Source: Geobacter sp. | GTDB lineage: Bacteria; Desulfobacterota; Desulfuromonadia; Geobacterales; Geobacteraceae | Length of the DNA stretch: 64,000 nucleotides | Direction of reading: 5' to 3' | NCBI GenBank assembly: GCA_003574885.1 | Contig: PJFC01000004.1 | Location: 297,207-361,206, forward strand | Shown here: in pieces, positions 42,322 to 51,854 of the stretch | Layout of the letters: the number at the start of each line of letters is the position of its first letter | Numbering within the stretch: the first letter of the stretch is position 1 | The notes under the pieces: model-generated | Database searches by the model: none | What the model saw: the letters and a program-made list of their open reading frames with translations, nothing else | Told to the model about the DNA's origin: nothing | Translations under genes and position numbers: made by a program

Positions 42322-43176
42322 TCAGGTAGCTTGCAAATAGACTTCCTCGAAAGGTTGCACGACGACAAAGCCGGACCCCTGGAACTTCATCTGCAGCGAC
42401 TCCCCGCTTCCCCGGCCGATGAAGGTTTTCAGCGAGGTGTCGGTCTTGAACTCCGGCTTGAGACTTCCGGACCATGCCACGGTCGCGTTGGGGTCGGTGA
42501 AGACCGGTCGGTTCGGTCCGACCTGCAGGGTGAGGGGATCGTGATGGGTGGTGATGGCAATCAAGCCTTTACCGGTCAACTTGACGTTGAAAAGCCCCCC
42601 CGCCAGCACGCCGGCCAGGGACTTCATCATGGTGATTTCCGAGGTGATGCTGCTCTCGAAGGCGAGCAGGTCATTGCCGTTGACAAAAAGCGATTCTCCC
42701 TGCAACTGGATGATGGAAATCTTCTTGCCGCTATCGGCAAGGTAGAGCGCTCCTTTCCCTTCCGCCTTGGTCAATTTCGCTCCCTCCCCGCTTACCGTTT
42801 TCTTCAGCAGATTGCCGAGACCGCTGTCGAGGACACCTTCCCGGGTGAACCTGATCGTTCCGTTATAGGCGACCATGGAGCCCATTTTTGTCCAGACCAT
42901 TCCGTCGAGATTTATCTCCAGCATCTGGGGGCTTTCCAGTTCAAAGAGCCCTTCCTTGCGGTCTTTTTGCGCGGATTTCCTGACGAATTCTGCCAGGGAG
43001 TAACGATTCGGCAGCTGAGAAGCGGCCTCCCGTGATGCTGGTGCCGGTTCGGCACTGGTGGGTTGAAGCTGCGGAATGGTGATGGCCCCTTGACACTTGG
43101 GGCACTTGCCGGACTTGCCAGCGAACGTGTCGGGGACTTCCTGGGAAAATCCGCAGTGATTGCAGGTGAACAGCAT
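42322..43176 (-). CDS. AIM24 family protein with N-terminal zinc ribbon
   Basis: A 284-residue protein. A zinc ribbon (C5, C8, C25, C28: CNHCGF...CPKCQG) is followed by a linker and the AIM24/TIGR00266-like beta domain (MLEINLDGMVWTKMGSMVAYNGTIRF; GKGLIAITTHHDPLTLQ; SGSLKPEFKTD...GRGSGE). AIM24 homologues have membrane-associated roles but no defined bacterial function. ATG 43176 has AAAAGGAG upstream. A near-palindrome TTGTCGTCGACAA (43223-43235) in the upstream gap may be an operator. Confidence 0.86.
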   Translation of the reverse strand: MLFTCNHCGFSQEVPDTFAGKSGKCPKCQGAITIPQLQPTSAEPAPASREAASQLPNRYSLAEFVRKSAQKDRKEGLFELESPQMLEINLDGMVWTKMGSMVAYNGTIRFTREGVLDSGLGNLLKKTVSGEGAKLTKAEGKGALYLADSGKKISIIQLQGESLFVNGNDLLAFESSITSEITMMKSLAGVLAGGLFNVKLTGKGLIAITTHHDPLTLQVGPNRPVFTDPNATVAWSGSLKPEFKTDTSLKTFIGRGSGESLQMKFQGSGFVVVQPFEEVYLQAT

Positions 43177-43273
43177 GGGAGACTCCTTTTCAAGTATCAT
43201 TAATGTAGCTGGTCTGATTGGTTGTCGTCGACAATATTGTTAGTACCGCGCAGTCCCCCTCAACCCTTGGTCA

Positions 43274-46200
43274 CTAATACATCGGGACATTTTCCCCGGT
43301 GGCTCGTAGCAGTTTCTTTACGAATTGGTTTTTTACCACGGCATCACCCGGTTCTGGCACATCCACCCCTTTGCCCATCATGGCGCGCTTCATTTCCAAG
43401 AGATCAGCGCCACCTCCGAACTTTTTAACCAGCTCCTCCAGTTCCTGCTTGCTGGCGGTCAGGGGAAACAGGCGCTTTAGCGGCGACCGCCGTTCCGTGC
43501 CCATATCCTGATAGATCATCCAGAGTTCCTTCACATCCGATATCTCTCCGTGATTCAGCTTGCTGTGACGGTTCAGCGGGTCGAGCCGCACCATGCGAAG
43601 GGCGATATCATCCATTTCCGCCTGATTAAGGAAGGCGTCGTTGCGTAGCCCGTAGGCAGCCTTCCAGGCATCGAGATACTGGGGGTCAAGATCGGAGGCC
43701 CGGCGGAAATAGGTATAGGCCTCAGCTTTGCGCCCCTGTGCTTCGCGCAGTTGCCCGAGCAGGTAGTGAACCTGAGGTTTATTCGGCGACGCCTTGGCGA
43801 CGCCCGTCAAAACCTCCTCGGCAACGCTGACGCTTTGCTGGTGGGTGAAGACACCCTCGCAGCCGAAGCAGAAATGGGCCACCTGCCCGAACTGTTCCGG
43901 CATCCGCTCGAAGGCTATCTCATAATGCTTTTTTGCACCGGTCAAGTCACCAATTGAGGCGAGCCTTTCGGCAAGCCGCCACTGAACGCAGTAAGCGTCG
44001 GCAAACAGTTCAGAAGCCTGTTCATAGACACCCAGGCTTCTGCGCAGCAGACCGGCCTCGGTCAATTTGTCGCCCTTCTCTGCCAGCCTCACCGACTGGA
44101 CCACCCGCTCAAAGAACGCTGCATCATCCAGTTTTCCCTTTGCTTTGAGGATCTCGCCCAGTACGGCATAAGCGCGAACCCGGTCACCAATCGGCTGTTC
44201 ACCGTCGGTTGGGTCGATCTTCAGCGCTTGACGCACAACGGATTCTGCCTCGTCAAGCTTGCCTTCCTTTTTCAGCAGTACCGCCTTCCAAATCAGAGGG
44301 CGTTCCTCGAAACGATCCTGGAGTTGCAACCGTTCAAGCCATGGGATGAGCGAAGAACCGAGTATATCAGTCAGTGTCTGGTAGGCAGCGTCATCACCCG
44401 GTTTGTCGTACAGGTACCACTTGAGAATTTCAACGGACTCAGCATCGCGTCCGCTATTGTGCAGTGCCCTTGCAATAATCGGAGCTGGAGATGGCGTGTT
44501 GTCGTTGATATCCATCAGATCGGTGGCGCCCCACCAACGTGACTTTTCCAGCAGGGTTAGGGTGTCGTCAAAACGTCCCGCCTTGTCATAAATCTGGGTC
44601 AGACGAATTAATTGGCCTGTTATGGCACCACTGGACAGGGCGATATCCCTGGCGATCTGGTTGTTGCTTATCTCCGGTGACTTCAGCGTTGTCATAATAA
44701 GGGCAATGGCAACCTGTTCGGCCTTTGCCAACTGGCCGTCATCGATATACCCGTTAATCAGTTCGTCCAGTGCCTGACGTACCTCCCAGCCGGTCGCGTC
44801 GGTCATACCAAGTTGTACATTCCCGCCGTTCAGCAGACTCATGATCCCGGTATTTCCCTCTTCCATCAGCTCTTTGCGTGAAAGAAGTCTGCCGAGGGTG
44901 AGCAGGCGCGGTGCCATCCGGAGTTTAATTTTAGCGACTGAAAGGCGGGCCTGTGGGGTCTCCTTACTGTCATCGGCCTTCAGTAATGCCTGCAATAGCG
45001 CCACAGCATCATCAGTACGATCCATAGCCAGCAGCAGCTCCACTTTGCGGGATTGCACAGTTAGCCGTGTTTCGAGACTAGGATTCGGCTGACCGGTTGC
45101 GGCATCAAGAATAGCAACCAGTTTGGCCGCATCGTCGTTATTGATGGCGATCAAGCCACACTGTTTCCATAACGGTAGCTCCGGCCGGTCCGTCAGTACT
45201 GCCTGGCACCACTGATTCAGTTCTTGTGCATGACGGTTTTTATCGAAAGAATGCCAACGCTTTTCGAATTCTGACGCATTGAATTCTTCCGCCTCCATCC
45301 GTTTGCTCAGTGCCACAGCGTCATCAAGCCTGTTTTTACCAATCAACCCCAGCAGGTAAAGGACTTTTGCGGTGTTTCGGGCTGTATCGGTCTCCCGTGC
45401 CTGATATGTATACTCATGTTCAACCGCCTGATAGATGTCCGGTCCGGACTTGTCCTTGGCTGTCTGCTCGGGGAAACGGCTGTTCATGGCTTCATACAGA
45501 GCCGTATCGCTCAAATCCGTTACCAGCTCCCACTGCGGCTCGGTGAGCAGGTCTGCGTGTTTGATGACAAGCCGTTTGGCCAGATCCAGAGTGCTTCCGC
45601 CTGAAGGTACCCGCAGAGAAACGCCCGGAACCGCCATTGCCTTGAGAATCAGTTGTTCGGCTCTTTTCTCTTCTGTCATGGCAACCAGATCCGGTATCAG
45701 TACCTTGATCCTCCCCTTCGGACGTACTGCCCGGAGCGACTCAATATAGGCCTCGAAGCTTTCGACAGCCGGAACACCGCCTTTGCCGATGCCGGGACGT
45801 TGCTGATCGATATTTAGATCTGCCAGGTTGAAATCATAACGTTGAGTGCCCGACATGGTGTAGGCGGCCTTCAATTCGCTCAGCCCCTTGTCTATGGCTG
45901 GTTTGTCCCCAGTCAGGTAAGCCATCAGCACTCGTAGCATCGTATCCTGAGTTGCGTTGCCAGAAGGTGGAAGTCCTGCCAGGCGGACTTTGAGGGTGTT
46001 CCAGGCGGCAGGAGGCGGAATGGAGGAGACTAGAGACGTCAGTGACGGTGTTTTGGCATCGGGCTGAGTATAAGGGGTAAGGGCCGTGCCCTTGATGGCT
46101 TCGGGGGAGAGCTGTTTGAAGCGTTCGTAGAGTTTAAGCCAGCGCTCCACCGCTGCTTCAGCCGGCAGTTTGGCGCGTTCAGCCCTGAAACCCTCTAGAT

Positions 46201-46405
46201 CGCGCATGAATATCTCTGCCTCGCTCTTGGCTGGATCGGCCTTCTTTTCGTCTGCTCCGGCCGCTTTACTGATACGGGTCAGTACCTCGCCGGCGCCAAT
46301 CAGATCATCGGCAAACGCCGACACCGCGCCGACACAAAGCGTTACAAGCGTAATTGTCATCAGAACGGGACCAAACCTCCACTGGATGGGACCAACAGAA
46401 CTCAT
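43274..46405 (-). CDS. Large secreted TPR-repeat protein
   Basis: A 1043-residue exported protein: a signal peptide (about residues 15-34, ending SAFA) then almost entirely helical TPR-like repeats, clearest in the last third (DAYCVQWRLAERLASIGDLTGAKKHYEIAFERMP; NKPQVHYLLGQLREAQGRKAEAYTYFRRASDLDPQY). TPR proteins of this size usually scaffold periplasmic or outer-membrane assemblies. ATG 46405 follows AAGGAGG by 6 bases. The sole neighbour is a candidate small RNA upstream; no partner is evident. Confidence 0.85.
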   Translation of the reverse strand: MSSVGPIQWRFGPVLMTITLVTLCVGAVSAFADDLIGAGEVLTRISKAAGADEKKADPAKSEAEIFMRDLEGFRAERAKLPAEAAVERWLKLYERFKQLSPEAIKGTALTPYTQPDAKTPSLTSLVSSIPPPAAWNTLKVRLAGLPPSGNATQDTMLRVLMAYLTGDKPAIDKGLSELKAAYTMSGTQRYDFNLADLNIDQQRPGIGKGGVPAVESFEAYIESLRAVRPKGRIKVLIPDLVAMTEEKRAEQLILKAMAVPGVSLRVPSGGSTLDLAKRLVIKHADLLTEPQWELVTDLSDTALYEAMNSRFPEQTAKDKSGPDIYQAVEHEYTYQARETDTARNTAKVLYLLGLIGKNRLDDAVALSKRMEAEEFNASEFEKRWHSFDKNRHAQELNQWCQAVLTDRPELPLWKQCGLIAINNDDAAKLVAILDAATGQPNPSLETRLTVQSRKVELLLAMDRTDDAVALLQALLKADDSKETPQARLSVAKIKLRMAPRLLTLGRLLSRKELMEEGNTGIMSLLNGGNVQLGMTDATGWEVRQALDELINGYIDDGQLAKAEQVAIALIMTTLKSPEISNNQIARDIALSSGAITGQLIRLTQIYDKAGRFDDTLTLLEKSRWWGATDLMDINDNTPSPAPIIARALHNSGRDAESVEILKWYLYDKPGDDAAYQTLTDILGSSLIPWLERLQLQDRFEERPLIWKAVLLKKEGKLDEAESVVRQALKIDPTDGEQPIGDRVRAYAVLGEILKAKGKLDDAAFFERVVQSVRLAEKGDKLTEAGLLRRSLGVYEQASELFADAYCVQWRLAERLASIGDLTGAKKHYEIAFERMPEQFGQVAHFCFGCEGVFTHQQSVSVAEEVLTGVAKASPNKPQVHYLLGQLREAQGRKAEAYTYFRRASDLDPQYLDAWKAAYGLRNDAFLNQAEMDDIALRMVRLDPLNRHSKLNHGEISDVKELWMIYQDMGTERRSPLKRLFPLTASKQELEELVKKFGGGADLLEMKRAMMGKGVDVPEPGDAVVKNQFVKKLLRATGENVPMY

Positions 46406-46553
46406 TGCAAACCTCCTTGGGATGGGTGTCGTGTTTATCGTATTTTTATCCAGGTTCAACGCATGTTCTTGAAAGCTCTCGCTTTATTCATGTTGTTTAT
46501 CCCCGGCTCGGTTTTCGCCCAGTCGGATCCCTCCCCCTGCTTCTTCTACCATC

Positions 46554-46655
46554 AAAAAACGCCCGGCCGGTTCTGAGCCGGCACGGGCGTTCTGGTTGAG
46601 GAGATGGGGCAGTTCCATGGCAATTAGTCCTCTGATGATGCAGCATCTCTACGAT
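46554..46655 (-). ncRNA. Candidate small RNA or leader
   Basis: On the minus strand TTGACA (46690-46685), a 17-bp spacer and TACAAC (46667-46662) form a promoter; about 100 bp later a strong terminator ACGCCCGTGCCGGC-TCAGAA-CCGGCCGGGCGTTTTTTG ends at 46554. No credible gene lies between. It could be a free small RNA, or an attenuated leader of the TPR gene 150 bp downstream. Confidence 0.5.
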
Positions 46656-46796
46656 TAGATCGTTGTAATCCTCTCGGTGGCGGGTGTCAAGGAAGATTTT
46701 GCCCCTGCACCCCCGTGGTATGGGCAACTACAAGAGGGTATTTGATTCTCGTCCCGTTCGTTGCGCCGTTGCGTGAGATATATCTTTCTTGCTGAC

Positions 46797-46827
46797 AAAA
46801 AAAGGCCCCTTCGCAGGAAGGGGCCTT
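46797..46827 (-). terminator. Terminator of the DAHP synthase gene
   Basis: On the minus strand AAGGCCCCTT-CCTGCG-AAGGGGCCTT followed by TTTTTG, 25 bp after the aroG stop. Confidence 0.92.
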
Positions 46828-46851
46828 GTGTGTTGCAAGCGGAGAGAGTGA

Positions 46852-47916
46852 CTACGCCTGCCGTCGTCCGCCGCAGGCTTTGAGCCGGGCGTGGGCGGTG
46901 CGGAGCATCTGTTCCGTGGTGGCCCAGTCGAGGCATTTGTCGGTAATGGAGACGCCGTACTTGAGCTGAGAGAGGTCATTGGGGATCGGCTGGTTTCCCC
47001 CTTCCAGGAAGCTTTCGATCATGACGCCGGAGATGGAGCGGTTCCCCGCCTCGATCTGGTCGATGACGCTCTCCAGCACCTGGGGCTGCTTCTCGTGGTT
47101 CTTCTCCGAATTGCCGTGACTGCAGTCGACCATGATGGTGGGGAAGAGGTTGTTCTTCTCCAGCATCTCCTCGGTCTTCCTGATGTCCTCAGGCGCGTAG
47201 TTCGGTTTTTTCCCGCCTCGCAGTACGATATGCACGTCCGGATTGCCGGTGGTCTGGACGACGGAGGAGAGCCCCTCCCGGTTAATGCCGAGGAAATGGT
47301 GGGGATGGAGCGCGGCGATCATGGCATCGATGGCGATCTGCAGGTTGCCGTCGGTGCCGTTCTTGAATCCGATGGGGAAGGAGACGCCGCTGGCCAGTTC
47401 CCGGTGGGTCTGGGATTCGGTGGTCCGTGCGCCGATGGCTCCCCATGAAAGGTGGTCGGCCAGGTATTCGGGAGTGATTGGGTCGAGCATCTCGGTGGCG
47501 ACGGGGAGTTTGTGGGCCGTGATCTTGCTGAGGAGGCCGCGTGCGATGCCGAGTCCCTTTGATATCTGGTGACTGCCGTCCATATCCGGGTCGTTGATGA
47601 GCCCCTTCCAGCCTACCGTGGTGCGCGGCTTCTCGAAGTAGACCCTCATGATCAGAAGGAGCTGGTCCGACAGCTCTTTTGCCAGCCCGGCGAGCCTGTG
47701 GGCATATTCGTGAGCGCCGGCCGGGTCGTGGATGGAGCAGGGGCCCACTACCACCATGAGGCGAGGATCCCTTCCCTTCAGGATGTTCTTGATGCTGGCG
47801 CGGCTGTCGGCGACGAAACCGCTTGCCTCTGCGGAGAGAGGAAATACTTGGCGGAGGTCTGCCGGGGCGATGATGGGGGTGATGCTCTTGATGTTCAGGT
47901 TGTTGGTCTTGATCAT
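46852..47916 (-). CDS. aroG: 3-deoxy-7-phosphoheptulonate (DAHP) synthase
   Basis: A 354-residue class I (AroFGH-type) enzyme that joins phosphoenolpyruvate and erythrose 4-phosphate, the first step of aromatic amino acid synthesis. Motifs: VVGPCSIHDP, RVYFEKPRTTVGWKGLINDP, the SWGAIGARTTESQTHRELASG block and MVDCSHGNSEK. Which amino acid inhibits it (Phe, Tyr or Trp type) cannot be read off, so the symbol is the generic family name. It stands alone with its own terminator. Confidence 0.92.
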   Translation of the reverse strand: MIKTNNLNIKSITPIIAPADLRQVFPLSAEASGFVADSRASIKNILKGRDPRLMVVVGPCSIHDPAGAHEYAHRLAGLAKELSDQLLLIMRVYFEKPRTTVGWKGLINDPDMDGSHQISKGLGIARGLLSKITAHKLPVATEMLDPITPEYLADHLSWGAIGARTTESQTHRELASGVSFPIGFKNGTDGNLQIAIDAMIAALHPHHFLGINREGLSSVVQTTGNPDVHIVLRGGKKPNYAPEDIRKTEEMLEKNNLFPTIMVDCSHGNSEKNHEKQPQVLESVIDQIEAGNRSISGVMIESFLEGGNQPIPNDLSQLKYGVSITDKCLDWATTEQMLRTAHARLKACGGRRQA

Positions 47917-48000
47917 GGCAGTTGGGGCTTCCTTGCATAGTGGAATGAAGGAGAGTAAGTGCCTCTTATATACGCCATTCGGAGTGTAAATGCAATAAAA

Positions 48001-48594
48001 TTAGCCTTTTGCAGTCAGCTCTGCCAGCGAAGCCCTGCCTGCTCCCGCTCGGGCCATCTCAGCTTCGGCCTTTCCCGTGTCTTCCGGCTGGAGATTCACC
48101 CCACGGCAGGCGTCTGCCAGGTAGACCATGGTGAAACCTTGAGCTATTCCTTCCAGAACCGATTCCTTGACGCAGTAATCGGTGGCGAGCCCCCCCACGT
48201 AGACCTTCCTGACCCCGCGCTGCCGCAGGAGAACGGGGAGAGGGGTACCGTCCGGTCCGGCACCGTGGAGGGCGGAGTAGTCGTCTCTTGACGGGTCCAT
48301 TCCCTTGGAGATGATGACAGCATGGGGGGGGAGTATGAGGTCGGGGTGAAAGTCCGCCCCCCTGGTCCCCTGCACGCAGTGGACCGGCCAGACACCGCCG
48401 AATGCCTGGAAGTGGGAGGTTTCGACGGGGTGCCAGTCACGGGTGAAGAAGACAGGGAGCCCCTGGGCCGTGAACAGCTCGATGTAGCGGTTCAGGACCG
48501 GCACCACCAGGTCCCCTTCCTTGACAGCGAGGGCGCCATCGGGGCAGAAATCGTTCTGCATATCGACAACCAGCAGGGCTGAATCTTTATCCAT
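48001..48594 (-). CDS. pncA: Nicotinamidase
   Basis: A 197-residue isochorismatase-fold amidase converting nicotinamide to nicotinate in NAD salvage. Catalytic and metal residues are visible: the Asp in VVDMQNDFCPDGAL, the metal ligands in DWHPVETSHF, and the nucleophile Cys in GLATDYCVKESVLEG. ATG 48594 is chosen for its GGAGAG site. The next enzyme of the pathway, pncB, is the adjacent gene upstream. Confidence 0.93.
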   Translation of the reverse strand: MDKDSALLVVDMQNDFCPDGALAVKEGDLVVPVLNRYIELFTAQGLPVFFTRDWHPVETSHFQAFGGVWPVHCVQGTRGADFHPDLILPPHAVIISKGMDPSRDDYSALHGAGPDGTPLPVLLRQRGVRKVYVGGLATDYCVKESVLEGIAQGFTMVYLADACRGVNLQPEDTGKAEAEMARAGAGRASLAELTAKG

Positions 48595-48740
48595 TGCTCT
48601 CTCCAAATCTGGCTACAGTGGCACTGAGACGGTAAGGCAAATCAATGGGCCGCGGATCAAATCAATTAAATGATTTTTGTGTGTTCCGCCTTTTTCGTCG
48701 TTATCCGTGTCCATTCAGTGTTGTAACGATTTTTGTCCGT

Positions 48741-48760
48741 GTCTCTGTGCCTCTGTGGCG
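48741..48760 (+). repeat. 20-bp dispersed repeat, copy 2
   Basis: GTCTCTGTGCCTCTGTGGCG, the exact reverse complement of 18571-18590. It lies in the gap between pncA and pncB. Confidence 0.7.
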
Positions 48761-48767
48761 GGTGGTA

Positions 48768-50195
48768 TTATTCGTACCCACGTTCAACTTCCTCCATCAG
48801 TTGGTTACGCAGGTCGTTGAGACCGCGGCTGATGGAGACTTTGTAGATGTGAGGGTTGACGTGGCGCAGGCATCCCTGGGGGAGGCGTGCGCGCTGGTCG
48901 GCGCAGCGGTCAGCGATAGCGTCCAGGGTCGGCGAAGCAGCGGTTCGTTTCCCTTTCGCCATGACAACCTGCCGTAACTCCTCCTGCCGCGCGTCGGCAG
49001 GGATTTGTTTGCGTTCCAGGGGGTTGGCGGGGTTGTAGACCAGGTCTCCCGGCAGTATTGTTTCATCCTGGAGCGCCATGATGTCCATGAGGAATGCTCC
49101 GTCGGGGGCTACGGCCCGGAGCAGGCGCTTACGGTCGGGAAGAGTGGCCTTGGCGATGTCGCTTGTCACTTTGAGTTTAGGTTTGTCGCCGATCCTGACC
49201 AGCTTGTACACGCCGCCAAGCGCCCCACCTCCTTCACCCATGCCGGTGGCGAGCCTGGTCCCGACTCCGTAGATATCAACCTTTCCCCCTTCCGCAAGGA
49301 TCGACTCAATGACGTATTCGTCGATCTCGTTGGAAGCGACAATCCTCGCCTGGGTGAAACCTGCTTCGTCAAGCATGCGGCGGGCCTCCCGACTGAGGTA
49401 GGCCAGGTCTCCCGAGTCGATTCTGACCCCAGCGAGCTCATGCCCCCGTACCCGCAGCTCTTTAGCCACGGTTATGGCGTGGGGGATGCCGCTCTTAAGG
49501 GTGTCGTAGGTATCCACGAGGAGGATACAGGTGTCGGGGAAAACGTCAGCGTACTTGCGGAAGGCGGTCAGTTCGTCAGGGAAGGCCATTATCCAGCTGT
49601 GGGCATGGGTTCCCTTGACCGGGATGCCGTACCGGAAGCCGGCCTCTACGTTGCTTGTGCTCCGTGCCCCGCCGATATACGCGGCCCGCGCCACCGAGAG
49701 CCCGCCGTCCGGTCCGTGGGCGCGGCGAAGGCCGAACTCGATGACCGCGGCATTCCCCGCCATGTGGCAGACCCTGGCCGACTTGGTGGCGATGAGGGTC
49801 TGGAAGTTGAGGATGTTGAGGAGCGCCGTCTCGACGAACTGGGCCTCCGCCAGGGTCCCCTCTACGGTGACAAGGGACTCCCGGCCGAAGACGATGGTCC
49901 CTTCCGACACGGCGGTGACGGTCCCCCGGAAGCGGAACCCGCGCAGGTAGTCGATGAACCGGCTTGTGAAGAGCCCGAGCCCGGAAAGGTAGGCGAGCTC
50001 CTCCTCGTTGAACCGGAGCTCTTCCAGGTAGGCGAGGGCGGTGTCGAGGCCGGCGAAGACTGCGTACCCCCCCTTGAACGGGTTGTGGCGGAAGAAGAGG
50101 TCGAAGACGGCGGGGGTGTCTTCCATGCCTTCTTCCAGGTAGCCGGCGAGCATGGTCAGTTCGTAGAGATCGGTGATAAGTGGCGAATAGCGCAT
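48768..50195 (-). CDS. pncB: Nicotinate phosphoribosyltransferase
   Basis: A 475-residue enzyme that makes nicotinate mononucleotide from nicotinate and PRPP, the step after nicotinamidase. Motifs: TDLYELTMLAGYLEEG at the N-terminus, EFGLRRAHGPDGG, GTHAHSWIMAF and GVRIDSGDLAYLS. AAGGAG precedes the ATG. Same direction as pncA and part of the same salvage route. Confidence 0.94.
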   Translation of the reverse strand: MRYSPLITDLYELTMLAGYLEEGMEDTPAVFDLFFRHNPFKGGYAVFAGLDTALAYLEELRFNEEELAYLSGLGLFTSRFIDYLRGFRFRGTVTAVSEGTIVFGRESLVTVEGTLAEAQFVETALLNILNFQTLIATKSARVCHMAGNAAVIEFGLRRAHGPDGGLSVARAAYIGGARSTSNVEAGFRYGIPVKGTHAHSWIMAFPDELTAFRKYADVFPDTCILLVDTYDTLKSGIPHAITVAKELRVRGHELAGVRIDSGDLAYLSREARRMLDEAGFTQARIVASNEIDEYVIESILAEGGKVDIYGVGTRLATGMGEGGGALGGVYKLVRIGDKPKLKVTSDIAKATLPDRKRLLRAVAPDGAFLMDIMALQDETILPGDLVYNPANPLERKQIPADARQEELRQVVMAKGKRTAASPTLDAIADRCADQRARLPQGCLRHVNPHIYKVSISRGLNDLRNQLMEEVERGYE

Positions 50196-50268
50196 GGAGT
50201 GCTCCTTGGATGGGGGTGTCGGTGCCTACAAGTATACCATAGCCGAAGGGTGCGATGGGGGCGGACGG

Positions 50269-50299
50269 AAAAAGGGGCCGACACGGATGCCGGCCCCTT
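50269..50299 (-). terminator. Terminator of the enolase gene
   Basis: On the minus strand AAGGGGCCGG-CATCCGTGT-CGGCCCCTT followed by TTTCC, 48 bp after the enolase stop. Confidence 0.88.
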
Positions 50300-50346
50300 C
50301 GTTGGGTAGTTATGGGTTTGTGACGGGGTCGTACCGTCCCCGCAAC

Positions 50347-51750
<1,404 letters not shown>

Positions 51751-51769
51751 TTAGACGGGATGGTTTGAG

Positions 51770-51798
51770 TTGACAGCAATTGGCGATAGGACTATAGT
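51770..51798 (+). promoter_or_regulatory. Sigma-70 type promoter of the HD-protein operon
   Basis: TTGACA (51770-51775), a 17-bp spacer and TATAGT (51793-51798), 57 bp before the start of the PgpH-like gene. One of the best sigma-70 matches in the window. Confidence 0.8.
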
Positions 51799-51854
51799 GA
51801 GCATTTACGCAATCCACCGCCACAGCAGTACAGACGGGGTTTGAACACACGCCT

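Noticed and set aside
46497..46727. Attenuator leader peptide with tandem His codons (MLHHQR) before the terminator
   Set aside because: The frame does not stop before the terminator and the downstream gene is a TPR protein, not a biosynthetic operon, so classical attenuation is not supported.
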